Source: Marinobacter sp. CHS3-4 (GTDB taxonomy: Bacteria; Pseudomonadota; Gammaproteobacteria; Pseudomonadales; Oleiphilaceae). Taken from it: 64,000 bases of DNA. The stretch spans positions 1-64,000 of the forward strand of contig NZ_JASGBJ010000001.1 of assembly GCF_030053415.1 (NCBI RefSeq), in the 5' to 3' direction. The position numbers and the translations under genes were made by a program. Under the pieces are notes generated by a model, which did no database searches, was not told the DNA's origin, and was given only the letters and a program-made list of their open reading frames with translations. Of this stretch, positions 23,939-33,811 are shown in pieces (positions within the stretch are counted from its first letter, which is position 1; every line of letters starts with the position of its first letter).

Positions 23939-25105
23939 ATGAACAAAACTTCCTGGGATGACCTGCTGGATTTCGACGGCCAGCTTGCCGAAGACGAGCG
24001 TCAGGTTCGGGACAGCATCCGGGCGTTCTGTGACAAGCGGCTGATGCCGGGCATCATCCAGGCCAACCGCACCGAAACCTTTGACCGACAGATTTTCAAC
24101 GACATGGGCGACTTGGGCATGCTGGGCTCTACTATTCCCGAAGCCTACGGTGGACCAGGGCTCAGCCACGTTTGCTATGGCCTGATTGCCCGCGAAGTAG
24201 AGCGCGTGGATTCGGCGTATCGATCTGCACTCAGCGTGCAGTCGTCGCTTGTGATGCACCCCATCCACGCGTTTGCGCAAGAATCGCTGAAACAGCGGTT
24301 GCTGCCCAGGCTGGCTTCGGGAGAGCTGGTGGGCAGCTTCGGCCTGACCGAACCCAACCACGGTTCGGACCCCGGAAGCATGGAAACCCGTGCGGTCGCC
24401 ACCGAAGGGGGCTTTCGCCTGAGCGGATCCAAAACCTGGATTACCAACGCTCCCATTGCCGATGTGTTTGTGGTTTGGGCAAAACTGGAAGGCACCGTGA
24501 CCGGGTTCGTACTTGAACGAGGCATGGAAGGGCTGGATACGCCAAAGATCGAGGGGAAATTTTCACTGCGCGCCTCCGAGACCGGCTCCATTTTTATGGA
24601 CGACGTCTTCGTGCCGAACGAGAACAAACTGGACATCGAAGGCCTGAAGGGCCCTTTCAGTTGCCTCAATAAGGCCCGTTATGGCATCTGCTGGGGCTCG
24701 CTCGGCGCCGCTGAATTCTGCTGGCACGCGGCGCGCCAGTATACCCTGGACCGGAAACAGTTCGGCAAGCCGCTGGCGGCCAACCAGCTGATCCAGAAAA
24801 AACTGGTGGATATGCAAACCGAGATCACCCTGGCTTTGCAAAGCACGCTGCAGCTGGGCCGGATGATGGATTCGGGCACGGCCTCACCAGAGGCCGTGTC
24901 GCTGCTGAAACGCAACAACTGCGGCAAGGCCCTGGATATCGCCCGCGTTGCTCGCGACCTCCACGGAGGTAACGGCATTTCCGACGAATACCACGTCATC
25001 CGCCACGTGATGAACCTGGAATCGGTGAATACCTACGAGGGCACACACGATATTCATGCCCTGATCCTCGGGCGGGGCCAGACCGGGCTGCAGGCGTTCA
25101 GCTAA
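23939..25105 (+). CDS. gcdH: glutaryl-CoA dehydrogenase
   Basis: A 388-residue acyl-CoA dehydrogenase. Features of the glutaryl-CoA type: [18 protein letters not shown] near residues 95-112, [19 protein letters not shown], and [15 protein letters not shown], whose Glu is the catalytic base. It oxidises and decarboxylates glutaryl-CoA to crotonyl-CoA in lysine/tryptophan and glutarate breakdown. It stands alone here, without the usual CaiB-type CoA transferase or LysR neighbour in view. ATG 23939. Confidence 0.92.
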   Translation: MNKTSWDDLLDFDGQLAEDERQVRDSIRAFCDKRLMPGIIQANRTETFDRQIFNDMGDLGMLGSTIPEAYGGPGLSHVCYGLIAREVERVDSAYRSALSVQSSLVMHPIHAFAQESLKQRLLPRLASGELVGSFGLTEPNHGSDPGSMETRAVATEGGFRLSGSKTWITNAPIADVFVVWAKLEGTVTGFVLERGMEGLDTPKIEGKFSLRASETGSIFMDDVFVPNENKLDIEGLKGPFSCLNKARYGICWGSLGAAEFCWHAARQYTLDRKQFGKPLAANQLIQKKLVDMQTEITLALQSTLQLGRMMDSGTASPEAVSLLKRNNCGKALDIARVARDLHGGNGISDEYHVIRHVMNLESVNTYEGTHDIHALILGRGQTGLQAFS

Positions 25106-25192
25106 GCCGGTTGCCTCGAATCCGTCCCGGAGCTACCTTTAAGTGACGCCCGATCAAGGAACCGGGCATTTCATATCAAAAGGAGATCCACC

Positions 25193-25768
25193 ATGAATCG
25201 CACCTACCCTGTCCGCTTTATTGTTTTTTGCTTGCTCCTTCTGGCGCCGCTGGCAGCGCGTGCTGAGCCTCTGACCGACGACACCATCCGCTCATTCATC
25301 GATTCCATGAAAACCTTTCAATCCATGGAAGGAGAGTTCGAGGGGCTAACGGAAGAGCTCGAGAGCCAGAACAACGATATGCAAATGCCCGACATGTCCC
25401 GAATTTTCTCGACGTCAGTGGAGCAAATGAAAGGCCACGAAGCCCATCGTCGCATGGAAGATGTCGTGCAGGAGCATGGCTTTGACAGCACGGACTCCTG
25501 GGCCAGAGCTGGCGATCGGATCTTCCACGCCTGGACGTCCATTGAAATGGGCAGGCACTCCGGAATGATGGGCGAGGAAATGTCCCAGGCGATGGATCAG
25601 ATCAATAACAACCCGAACATGAGCGAGGCGCAGAAAGAGCAGATGCGCAAAATGATGGGCGGCGCCATGTCAGCCATGGAACAGGCCTCTAACGCGCCGG
25701 AAGCGGACAAACAGGCCATTCGGCCTTATATGCATGAACTACGCGCGGTGACAAAAGCCGATCAATAG
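25193..25768 (+). CDS. secreted protein of unknown function
   Basis: A 191-residue protein with a signal peptide (VRFIVFCLLLLAPLAARA, cleaved before EPLTDD). The mature part is helical, acidic and Met-rich (MQMPDMSRIF, MMGEEMSQAMDQINNNPNMSEAQKEQMRKMMGG). No domain was recognised. AGGAGATCC precedes ATG 25193. It is convergent with the EamA transporter gene, with a 17-bp hairpin between them. Confidence 0.75.
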   Translation: MNRTYPVRFIVFCLLLLAPLAARAEPLTDDTIRSFIDSMKTFQSMEGEFEGLTEELESQNNDMQMPDMSRIFSTSVEQMKGHEAHRRMEDVVQEHGFDSTDSWARAGDRIFHAWTSIEMGRHSGMMGEEMSQAMDQINNNPNMSEAQKEQMRKMMGGAMSAMEQASNAPEADKQAIRPYMHELRAVTKADQ

Positions 25769-25775
25769 TTCAACG

Positions 25776-25821
25776 CCGGTTTCATCCCCGGGCCACCATC
25801 CGCGCCCGGGGATGAAACCGG
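25776..25821. terminator. perfect 17-bp hairpin between convergent genes
   Basis: CCGGTTTCATCCCCGGG (25776-25792) and CCCGGGGATGAAACCGG (25805-25821) are exact complements with a 12-base loop. It starts 8 bases after the secreted-protein stop codon and its right part encodes the last residues of the transporter on the other strand. No T-run follows on either side, so it may stop transcription with a factor or protect mRNA ends. Confidence 0.6.
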
Positions 25822-26660
25822 GCGTTCAGCCATAAAGAAAAGCCAATAACGCCACCCCCAATGGCCAGCCTTATCAGATCGGCGTCGCGATTCCATATCA
25901 GCAGGTTCACTAACAGCCCGGCGGGCACCAGAGCGTTGTTCATGATCGCCAGAGTGCCGGCATCCACATAGCAAGCCCCCCGGTTCCAGAGAAAGAGCCC
26001 GACACCGGAAGCTGCAAGACCCAGCCAGCCGAGTACGCCCCACTGCACCGTTGTTGTCGGCAATTTGTCGGCATCGCCAAAAATCAGGAACGAGGGCAAG
26101 GCGATGATCAGCGCACCAAAGAAGAAATAGCCAAACGTGCGGTACGCCGGCAATTCCGAGCGAAAATGCATCATGGTGTGTTTGTAACCCACCTGACCTG
26201 CTGCAAAGGTAAAGTTGGCCACCTGAAGCAGAAGAAAACCGGTGACGAAGCTCTGGCTGAGCCCATCGTAACGGATGATACCCGCGCCAAGGGTCGCAAC
26301 CGCCGCTGCAACCAGAGCAACGGGCGAAAAACGGCGATAAAGCGCGTCGTCAATCAAGGTGACGTACAGCGGAGTGAAAATCGTGAATAACAACACTTCC
26401 GGAACCGTCAAATAGCTGAAGGAACGGTACAGGCACAGGTAGGTGATGCCGAACTGCAGCATGCCGGTCACCAGCACACCGAGCTTCATGCCACCGGGTA
26501 CGCCACGCCAGCGGGTAAAAGGCAGGAACACCAGGGCCCCCAGTACAACCCGGGTCAGGACCGCAAAATCGCTGTCGACCTGACCGGCAAGGAATTCGCC
26601 AATCAGGCTGAAAGAGAACGCCCACAAGACGGTGACAAAAACCAGAAGACCCACGTTCAT
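25782..26660 (-). CDS. EamA/DMT-family transporter
   Basis: A 292-residue protein with ten predicted membrane helices in two repeated EamA halves (MNVGLLVFVTVLWAFSFSLIGEF at the start; VGYKHTMMHF opens the second half). The family moves metabolites or drugs across the inner membrane; substrate unknown. ATG 26658-26660 is chosen; the frame continues 24 codons upstream without conserved sequence. The C-terminal codons form part of the hairpin at 25776-25821. Confidence 0.88.
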   Translation of the reverse strand: MNVGLLVFVTVLWAFSFSLIGEFLAGQVDSDFAVLTRVVLGALVFLPFTRWRGVPGGMKLGVLVTGMLQFGITYLCLYRSFSYLTVPEVLLFTIFTPLYVTLIDDALYRRFSPVALVAAAVATLGAGIIRYDGLSQSFVTGFLLLQVANFTFAAGQVGYKHTMMHFRSELPAYRTFGYFFFGALIIALPSFLIFGDADKLPTTTVQWGVLGWLGLAASGVGLFLWNRGACYVDAGTLAIMNNALVPAGLLVNLLIWNRDADLIRLAIGGGVIGFSLWLNARFHPRARMVARG

Positions 26661-26814
26661 TACCCCCGAAATCTGCAAGCCGGGCACTTTACCCCTTAGC
26701 ACGACGGCCTGTACACCGTGCCGAGGAAACACTTATGCCAATCACTGGCGCGTATGAGGTACCATCCCGCGTTTCCATTGTTTTCCATTTTCCGCTGGCC
26801 TGGTTCCAACTGCT

Positions 26815-28209
26815 ATGGATGAAACCCATCAGCCATTACCCGAAGTCCGACAGCCGCTGATTCCGCGCACACTTACGGAATGGCGAACTCTGGCGATCCT
26901 GGGTGGGCCAATTCTGATTGCCCAGGTGGCACAAATGGCTAACGGCGTCATTGATACCGTGATGGCGGGCCATGCCAGCGCAGAAGATCTGGCCGCGGTC
27001 GGCATCGGCAGTAGCCTGTGGATGCCGGTATTTCTGTTCTTCATGGGCCTTCTGGGCGCACTGCAACCCATCATCTCCGGGCACAACGGTGCCAGAACCT
27101 TCGACCGTATCATGCCTGCCACCTGGCAAGGCCTGTATATCGCAGCGGGCGGGTCAGTGATCATGATCCTGTTGCTGACCAACGTTTTTCCGGTACTCAA
27201 TCTGCTGAGGCTGGAAATCAATACCGCCCGCATCGCCCAGGGGTATCTGGACGCCTTTGCCTGGGGCATCCCCTTCATGCTGGTGATGATGTCTCTGCGA
27301 GGCCTGACCGATGGCCTGGGACATACCCGGGTGATCATGGCGTTTTCAGTGTTGGGCACCCTGGTCAACCTGCCGCTGAACTACATCTTCATCTACGGTA
27401 AATTCGGCGTGCCGGCCATGGGTGGCGTCGGTTGTGGCTGGGCCACCTCCATTTCAAACGTGGTGGCGGTATCTGCACTGGTTCTGTACCTGAATCGCAG
27501 TGAGGTATACCGCCATTTCCATCTGTTGGCCGATTGGGTCAAACCCGACCGACAGGGCATCATGGAAGTCCTCAAGCTGGGCATTCCCATTGGCTTTACC
27601 ATCTTCGTCGAAGCCAGCCTGTTTTCGGTCATCGCCCTGTTTCTCGCTCCCCTGGGGCCAGTTGTGGTTGCGGGCCATCAGATCGCTCTGAACGTGGTGT
27701 CTTTGCTGTTTATGCTGCCACTGAGCATTGGCATGGCGCTGACGCTACGGGTCAGCTTTCTTCTGGGCGCACGAACACCGGGCACGGCCAGGCTCATTGC
27801 ATTGAGTTCACTGATACTGGCTGTCGCGGTCGCCTTCGTGTTCGCTCTGGGGCTTTTCCTGTTTTCAGAGCAAATCGCCGCCCTCTACACCAGCGACCCT
27901 CAGGTGCAGGAAGTGACGATCCGGTTGCTGGTGTTTGCAGCGATCTTCCAGATTGCCGACGTCATCCAGGTGACCTGCATCAGTGCGCTGAGGGGCTACA
28001 AGGACACCCGCATTCCCATGTTCATCATGCTGTTTTCGTTCTGGGGTGTAGGCCTGACCCTGGGCTGGGTACTTACCTTTACAGACTGGCTGGTGCCGAC
28101 CATGGGCGCGGCCGGTTTCTGGGTAGGGCTGACGTGCGGGCTGACTTCCGCCAGTGTGTTACTTGGTATTCGGCTCTTCCTGTTCAGGCCCGGGCAGGAT
28201 CAGGCCTGA
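26815..28209 (+). CDS. MATE-family multidrug efflux transporter
   Basis: A 464-residue protein with twelve membrane helices in two homologous bundles. NorM-type sequence: GGPILIAQVAQMANGVIDTVMAGHASAEDLAAVGIGSSLWMPVFLF, with the Asp of VIDTVMAG, and GIPIGFTIFVEASLFSVIALFLAPLG in the second half. It exports cationic compounds using Na+ or H+ gradients. ATG 26815 gives the normal family length. Confidence 0.92.
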   Translation: MDETHQPLPEVRQPLIPRTLTEWRTLAILGGPILIAQVAQMANGVIDTVMAGHASAEDLAAVGIGSSLWMPVFLFFMGLLGALQPIISGHNGARTFDRIMPATWQGLYIAAGGSVIMILLLTNVFPVLNLLRLEINTARIAQGYLDAFAWGIPFMLVMMSLRGLTDGLGHTRVIMAFSVLGTLVNLPLNYIFIYGKFGVPAMGGVGCGWATSISNVVAVSALVLYLNRSEVYRHFHLLADWVKPDRQGIMEVLKLGIPIGFTIFVEASLFSVIALFLAPLGPVVVAGHQIALNVVSLLFMLPLSIGMALTLRVSFLLGARTPGTARLIALSSLILAVAVAFVFALGLFLFSEQIAALYTSDPQVQEVTIRLLVFAAIFQIADVIQVTCISALRGYKDTRIPMFIMLFSFWGVGLTLGWVLTFTDWLVPTMGAAGFWVGLTCGLTSASVLLGIRLFLFRPGQDQA

Positions 28210-28216
28210 AGCAGAA

Positions 28217-29227
28217 TCATACAGCAGATTGCACGTTGGCGACTTCGGGCAGGTCCTCTGAATAGACAACCCTGTCACGTCCGGTTTCCTTGGCACGGTA
28301 CAAAGCTCCATCTGCCCGGCCGAACCAGTCTTCCGGACTTTCATCTGGCTTCAGCACTGCCACCCCGAACGAAGCCGTGACCGGGCCGCCTGGATGCCTC
28401 AGAAAACGGCGAATGATCTCCTGAAGATTGTGCATAACCGCCCGCAATCCGACTTGCTCCACGCCCGGCATCAAAAGCACGAATTCCTCACCACCAAAGC
28501 GAAACAACTGATCCGACCGACGCACGTTCTTCTGCAACAGGTTAACAAGTTCTTTCAGCACCTCATCGCCAACGCTGTGCCCGTATTCATCGTTCACTTG
28601 CTTGAAGAAATCAATATCCAGCAGAACCAGGCCCTGGGAAATGCCGTTACGTGCCGCCATTGAGGTTGCGATCGCCAGCTCTTCATCCATGGAACGGCGA
28701 TTTTTGACGCCCGTAAGCGGATCCACTGTCGCCAGGTGTTCGAGACGTTCACGTTGGTCTTCATTACGGTGGGCAAAGGCAAAGGCACAGGCACTGACAA
28801 CAAAAGCGGTGGTGGCAAACGACCACATCTGAACGGAAGAACTGAATGCAACGCCATGAACCATCAGTGCCACAACGGCGGCCACATTGATAAAAATGGC
28901 ATAGCGCGCTTCGGTCAGAAAGAAACTGGTCACCAGTACCGGGTATAACCAGAACAAACCGGGCTCGCCAACCACTGCGCCCACGGCAACGGCACCACTG
29001 GCGGCAACAATGGCCATGAAAAAACCACTGCGCGCCGTGTCGCCGGTGACCCAGGCGTATGTCATGGCGGACAGGATGGCCAGCATAATGGTCAGATCGA
29101 CCAGCCCGGCTATCGCATTGCCTTGCGCAAAACGCATAATGGCGAACGGCGTGATGCCCAGCAAAGCGCTTATGCCAAGCAAGGTAATAACCGATAATCT
29201 GAGATCTGTCTTCAGACGGTAGAGCAT
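28217..29227 (-). CDS. membrane diguanylate cyclase (GGDEF)
   Basis: A 336-residue protein. The first 165 residues form about six membrane helices. The C-terminal GGDEF domain carries LDIDFFKQVNDEYGHSVGDEVL and the active-site FRFGGEEFVLL (GGEEF, a functional variant). It should make cyclic-di-GMP. I see no RxxD inhibitory site immediately before GGEEF. Stop at 28217, 8 bases after the convergent MATE gene. Confidence 0.92.
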   Translation of the reverse strand: MLYRLKTDLRLSVITLLGISALLGITPFAIMRFAQGNAIAGLVDLTIMLAILSAMTYAWVTGDTARSGFFMAIVAASGAVAVGAVVGEPGLFWLYPVLVTSFFLTEARYAIFINVAAVVALMVHGVAFSSSVQMWSFATTAFVVSACAFAFAHRNEDQRERLEHLATVDPLTGVKNRRSMDEELAIATSMAARNGISQGLVLLDIDFFKQVNDEYGHSVGDEVLKELVNLLQKNVRRSDQLFRFGGEEFVLLMPGVEQVGLRAVMHNLQEIIRRFLRHPGGPVTASFGVAVLKPDESPEDWFGRADGALYRAKETGRDRVVYSEDLPEVANVQSAV

Positions 29228-29417
29228 GAAATATCCGGGAAATGAACGCGCAGGCTACTACACTGGATCACAGTGCTTGAATAGACAACTATTATATGCG
29301 AACGGTTGCACCTTTTGGGTGCGCCGCTTCAAGATTTCACAATATATTGAAAGATGACAGATATATTTTAGAGGTTAGAATTGAAATACACGAGAATAAT
29401 AAGAAGGACCTCGTAAC

Positions 29418-30539
29418 TTGGCTAATCTCGTCAAAATTGCGCCCGGTGCGCTGGACATCGGAAAACCATTGCCATGGACTGTCTTTGATGCTGACGGTAA
29501 CGTCCTGTTGCGTCAGGGCTATGTAATTCAGAACGAGACTCAACTGGAACAGCTTTTTGAACGTGGGCTATTCCACCCGCGAAAGATGGAACGCCGGCCG
29601 GAGGAAGCGGTCGAGGACACGCGCGTTCGTAACCCTTTTGCCGAATACCCTGTTCTGCTTCAGACGCTGGAATCGGCCCTGAACGCGGTGACCAGTCAGG
29701 ACCCGAATGCGAAGAAACGCTTGCTGGGCCTGGCACGAATGATTGACCAGATGTGCACGGATTCACCGGAAGCCAGCCTTGCGCTGGTGCAGCTGTATTC
29801 CATCGAGCCAACCATATACGAACAGATCATTTTTTACGCCATTCTGTGTCAGTTCACCGCAAAGCGTTTTGGCCTGGACGAAAAGCGCACGGCCGTCCTG
29901 ATTAGCGCTGCCCTTACAGCCAACCTGGCCCTGGTACCCGTTGCGGACAAACTGAACGCCTCCAATCGCGTTCTCACAAACGATCAAAGAGCCGTCATCC
30001 GCAAACACCCGCAGCGCAGTATTGCCGCACTCAAAGAAGCAGGGATCGACAACGCACTGTTGTTGAAGATCATTGATCAACACCACGAACAGGCCGATGG
30101 CTCCGGCTACCCCCATGGGCTCAGCGGCACCGATATCCGGGGCGAAGCGGAAATACTGGCGTTGTCAGAGCGCTACATTGCCATGATCACGCGCCGGGCC
30201 TATCGAAAGCGGATGACCGTCATAGAGGCGAACAAGATGGTTGCCAGCCTGGCGGATGGCGCATTCAGGCCGGCGATTCCTAAAGCCTTGTTGAAGGTGC
30301 TTACTGAATACCCACCAGGCACTCTGGTTCGGCTTCAGAACGAGGAAATTGCGGTGGTCTTTGCGCGGCCGAAGCGGGCGAAGGGTCCTTTTGCGAAGGC
30401 CATCATCGGCCCCAGAGGCAACCGTTACAACGGCACCTTCGAGCGCGATTGCAGCCAACCGGATTACAATATTGTGGGGGTCGAGATGCCCGAAATCATG
30501 CCGTCAATGGATTTCGGGCAAATCTGGGGCTTCCACTAG
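29418..30539 (+). CDS. degenerate HD-GYP-like protein
   Basis: A 373-residue protein. An N-terminal region (1-90) of unknown fold precedes an HD-GYP-like domain that keeps RKHPQRS and HHEQADGSGYPHGLSG. However, the first His and the central HD pair are replaced (SAALTANLALVPV where LLHDIGK.. is expected), so metal-dependent phosphodiesterase activity is doubtful. The start is TTG 29418, with AAGAAGGA upstream. It lies divergent from the GGDEF gene. Its stop overlaps that of fghA by 4 bases. Confidence 0.8.
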   Translation: MANLVKIAPGALDIGKPLPWTVFDADGNVLLRQGYVIQNETQLEQLFERGLFHPRKMERRPEEAVEDTRVRNPFAEYPVLLQTLESALNAVTSQDPNAKKRLLGLARMIDQMCTDSPEASLALVQLYSIEPTIYEQIIFYAILCQFTAKRFGLDEKRTAVLISAALTANLALVPVADKLNASNRVLTNDQRAVIRKHPQRSIAALKEAGIDNALLLKIIDQHHEQADGSGYPHGLSGTDIRGEAEILALSERYIAMITRRAYRKRMTVIEANKMVASLADGAFRPAIPKALLKVLTEYPPGTLVRLQNEEIAVVFARPKRAKGPFAKAIIGPRGNRYNGTFERDCSQPDYNIVGVEMPEIMPSMDFGQIWGFH

Positions 30540-31387
30540 CCCGGCATCAGGCCAAGTGCTCTGGCGTGATGATCCAGGTGCTCGTCGATGAATGATGCAA
30601 TGAAAAAATAGCTGTGGTCGTAGCCACGGTGCATCCGCAAATCGATGTGGTGATGTACTTTTTCACAGGCGTCCAACAGCGCATCCGGGTTTAACTGCTC
30701 ATCCAGGAAATTATCCGCTGTACCCTGGTCCACCAGCAGGGGGAGACGTTCCCGGGCCGTCGGAATCAGCAGCGTTGCATCCCATTCTTCCCAGGTACTG
30801 GTATCGTCGCCCAGATACCCTTTAAAGGCTTTCTGTCCCCAGGGACAGGCCGTTGGATGCGCAATGGGCGCAAAGGCCGACACGGATTGGTATCGCCCCG
30901 GATTCTTCAGCGCTGCAATCAGCGCACCATGACCACCCATTGAGTGACCGCTGATGGATCTCTGCTCGGTGATCGGCAGATTGGATTCCACCACCTGCGG
31001 GATTTCCTTCACCACATAATCGTACATCCGGTAATGGGGCGCCCATGGCTGCTGCGTGGCGTTGATGTAAAAGCCAGCCCCACTGCCAAAATCGTAACTC
31101 TCGTCTTCCCCGGGAAGATTCACGCCCCGCGGGCTGGTGTCCGGGCACACAATGGCCAACCCCAGTTGGGCCGCCCGTCTCATGGCGCCCGCCTTCTGCA
31201 TGAAATTCTGATCAGTGCAGGTCAGCCCTGACAGCCAGTACAACACCGGCACCTTCCGGGATTCGGCGCCGAGGGCGGCCGGGGGGAGAAACACGGCAAA
31301 CTCCATTTCACAGTCCAGCGCCGCCGAGCGGTGCCGATACCGCCGATGCTCGCCGTTGAAACAGACATTTGTCGAAAGCAGTTCCAT
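30536..31387 (-). CDS. fghA: S-formylglutathione hydrolase
   Basis: A 283-residue esterase-D-type hydrolase. The nucleophile elbow is SGHSMGGHGA; LSGLTCTDQNFMQKAGAMRRAA and CPDTSPRG are family signatures; the catalytic His lies in RGYDHSYFFIASF. It completes glutathione-dependent formaldehyde oxidation by hydrolysing S-formylglutathione to formate. ATG 31385-31387 is chosen because the conserved region starts there; the longer frame crosses the CBS gene. No adhC/frmA is adjacent. Confidence 0.93.
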   Translation of the reverse strand: MELLSTNVCFNGEHRRYRHRSAALDCEMEFAVFLPPAALGAESRKVPVLYWLSGLTCTDQNFMQKAGAMRRAAQLGLAIVCPDTSPRGVNLPGEDESYDFGSGAGFYINATQQPWAPHYRMYDYVVKEIPQVVESNLPITEQRSISGHSMGGHGALIAALKNPGRYQSVSAFAPIAHPTACPWGQKAFKGYLGDDTSTWEEWDATLLIPTARERLPLLVDQGTADNFLDEQLNPDALLDACEKVHHHIDLRMHRGYDHSYFFIASFIDEHLDHHARALGLMPG

Positions 31388-31437
31388 GCCAACCTCTTTG
31401 TTTTCATACGCGGTGTCTATTGAGAGCGCAGCGGCCG

Positions 31438-31857
31438 TCAGGCGGTCTTGGGCACCTCGATGCCGCAACCAATCTTGGCCAATTCCCGAAGAATGGATGT
31501 GCGCGTCACGATACCAATCAAGCGGCCATGATCGGTCACCGGATACACTTTCGGTTTGCCCGCGCCCAGGTTCTGCGCCAGATCCACTACAGACATTTCC
31601 GGTGAAATGGTCATGGGGTTGTGAAACATTACATCGTCGACTTTCGGATCGCCTTCCCGGTGGTAATTGCTCACCAGCAGAGCGTGAATGCAATCCTGTT
31701 CAGAAATGAAACCAATCACCTTGCGATGGTCATCGACGACCGGCAAACCGCTGACATGGTTATGCAGCAGGGTTTTAACCACTTTGGTCAGCGGCGTCCC
31801 ACAACGAATAGGTTCAATGTGGTTCGACATTACATCCGAAGCTTTGAGCGATTCCAT
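31438..31857 (-). CDS. CBS-domain protein
   Basis: A 139-residue protein that is little more than two CBS domains: VMSNHIEPIRCGTPLTKVVKTLLHNHVSGLPVVDDHRKVIGFIS and VMFHNPMTISPEMSVVDLAQN..GRLIGIVTRTSILREL. Such stand-alone pairs bind adenine nucleotides and regulate partners; target unknown. ATG 31855-31857 has GGGAG upstream. It sits 50 bases before fghA on the same strand. Confidence 0.88.
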   Translation of the reverse strand: MESLKASDVMSNHIEPIRCGTPLTKVVKTLLHNHVSGLPVVDDHRKVIGFISEQDCIHALLVSNYHREGDPKVDDVMFHNPMTISPEMSVVDLAQNLGAGKPKVYPVTDHGRLIGIVTRTSILRELAKIGCGIEVPKTA

Positions 31858-31936
31858 GATCACACTCCCTAATCAATTAAATTCCGGTTCACGACACTCT
31901 AAACATAGGCAATCCCGGCGAAACTTGAAACGTCAA

Positions 31937-32851
31937 TCAGCGTGCACGGCCCATGGTTTCAAAGCCGATTTCCGCAAACCTAGGCAGCAGAGGCTGTGGC
32001 AGGTCATGCCCCATCCCTTCGATGAGTTCAACGCGGGCGTGAGGCATCAGATAGCCAAGCTGCTCTGCCGCCGCCGGGCGTACCAGAGGATCCGCCTTAC
32101 CGTGAATCACGGCGACAGGCTGACGAATCCGCCGGGTCGCGGAGGATAGACTACCAGTCGCCAGAATGGCCCGGGTCTGGCGAAGTATGCCAGCAGGGTG
32201 ATAACTGCGCCGGTAATTAACAGTGATACGCTCTCGGAGCTCGTCGTCACGTGACGGGAAATCCGGGCTCTGAATCAGCTTCCAGAAGTCCATGGAGCGC
32301 GCCACCACGGTATCTTCGTCGTTTCCTCGGGAACCAATCCCGGCCAGACGAACAATCAGCGAAGGCTTGGGTATAGGCAGGCGGGGGCTGTTCGTCGATG
32401 TCATGATCAACGTGGCCGAGCGCACTCTCTCCGGCCAGTTGGCAGCCACCAGCTGGGTAATCATCCCACCCATCGACACGCCTACCAGGTGGCAACTGTT
32501 CAATTGCATGGCGTCCATGATGCCGCACACATCGGCGGCCATATCCTGGAGCGTGTAAGGCGCGGGCACGTTGAGCCCCATCCGAGCCCTTGCCATCACC
32601 GCCATGGGATGCCCTTTCAGTCGGTCTTTCAGATGAGACGACAGGCCAATATCCCGGTTATCGAACCGGATTACGCGGTAGCCTTCACTGACGTACTGCT
32701 CCAACAGCGCTTCCGGCCACAAGGTCATCTGGGCTCCCAGCCCCATGACGAAAAGCACCGGCTCACCCTCGGGATTGCCCCGGGTTTCCACGCAAAACTG
32801 CAAGTCACCAACATCAACGTGGAAGGCTTGTGGGGTCGATGTCTGGGTCAT
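31937..32851 (-). CDS. alpha/beta-fold hydrolase
   Basis: A 304-residue hydrolase. The oxyanion region is FVMGLGAQMTLWPE, the nucleophile elbow GVSMGGMI, the acid in IHGKADPLV and the catalytic His in EGMGHDLPQP. It resembles the esterase/lipase-like group with the FDNRDIGLS signature. Substrate unknown. ATG 32849-32851. It is divergent from the peroxiredoxin gene. Confidence 0.88.
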   Translation of the reverse strand: MTQTSTPQAFHVDVGDLQFCVETRGNPEGEPVLFVMGLGAQMTLWPEALLEQYVSEGYRVIRFDNRDIGLSSHLKDRLKGHPMAVMARARMGLNVPAPYTLQDMAADVCGIMDAMQLNSCHLVGVSMGGMITQLVAANWPERVRSATLIMTSTNSPRLPIPKPSLIVRLAGIGSRGNDEDTVVARSMDFWKLIQSPDFPSRDDELRERITVNYRRSYHPAGILRQTRAILATGSLSSATRRIRQPVAVIHGKADPLVRPAAAEQLGYLMPHARVELIEGMGHDLPQPLLPRFAEIGFETMGRAR

Positions 32852-33096
32852 GGACGTTTACTCCTGAAAACTCTCATCGTCAGATTAACCTACCGATGAA
32901 ATATGTACACCACGGACCATGGGTCTACACTCTTGGCTGCAACAGTTGGTTTCAGCAAGTATTGAAGCAGTCGCTGGCGCCCTTGGTTTTTCGATCATCC
33001 GTCACCATATCACTTCGTATAGGAAGCACACACCGGCACAGTATGTTTGTCGGTTTTTAGCCAATTTGGTTTGGTTTCAGTAGAGGAGGAAACGTT

Positions 33097-33750
33097 ATGG
33101 GTTTACATCTTGGAGATACCGCACCGGATTTCGAGCAGGAATCCAGTGAGGGTACCATTCGCTTTCACGAGTGGCTCGGCGACAGCTGGGGCATTCTGTT
33201 TTCTCACCCGGCCGACTTTACGCCGGTATGCACCACCGAGCTGGGGCTGACTGCCAAGCTGAAAGACGAGTTTGCCAAGCGCAATGTGAAAGCGATCGCG
33301 CTGAGCGTGGATGCCGTTGATTCCCACAAGCAGTGGATCAGCGACATCAACGAAACTCAGGGCTGCACCGTGAACTTCCCGATCATCGCGGATGAGGATC
33401 GCAAAGTCTCAACGCTGTACGACATGATTCCGCCGGCGGCGGAGAACAGCCTGACGGTTCGTTCGCTGTTCGTGATCGATCCGAACAAGAAAATCCGCCT
33501 GATGATTACCTATCCGGCCAGCACCGGCCGTAACTTCAATGAAGTGCTGCGCGCCGTTGATTCCTTGCAAATGACCGATGAACACAAGGTAGCCACACCC
33601 GGTAACTGGGAAAAAGGCGAAGACGTCGTGATCGTGCCGTCCCTTCAGGACGAGGACGAAATCAAACAGCGCTTCCCGAAAGGCTACAACGCGGTGCGTC
33701 CGTACCTGCGGATGACGCCAGATCCGACTGTGAACTGGAGCGGCGAATAA
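33097..33750 (+). CDS. 1-Cys peroxiredoxin (Prx6 type)
   Basis: A 217-residue peroxiredoxin with the catalytic Cys45 in DFTPVCTTELG and the conserved Arg in YPASTGRNFNEVLRAVDSLQ. The C-terminal extension (LRMTPDPTVNW) is typical of Prx6 enzymes. It reduces hydrogen peroxide and organic or lipid peroxides. GAGGAGG precedes ATG 33097. A strong terminator follows. Confidence 0.93.
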   Translation: MGLHLGDTAPDFEQESSEGTIRFHEWLGDSWGILFSHPADFTPVCTTELGLTAKLKDEFAKRNVKAIALSVDAVDSHKQWISDINETQGCTVNFPIIADEDRKVSTLYDMIPPAAENSLTVRSLFVIDPNKKIRLMITYPASTGRNFNEVLRAVDSLQMTDEHKVATPGNWEKGEDVVIVPSLQDEDEIKQRFPKGYNAVRPYLRMTPDPTVNWSGE

Positions 33751-33767
33751 ATCGTCCAGCCATAAAA

Positions 33768-33794
33768 AAACCGGGCCTCGGCCCGGTTTTTTTG
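33768..33794 (+). terminator. rho-independent terminator
   Basis: AACCGGGCC, a short loop and GGCCCGGTT are followed by a T-run, with an A-run on the opposite side. It can therefore act for both the peroxiredoxin gene (+) and the convergent metQ (-). Confidence 0.92.
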
Positions 33795-33811
33795 TTCTTA
33801 CATTATCTGCA

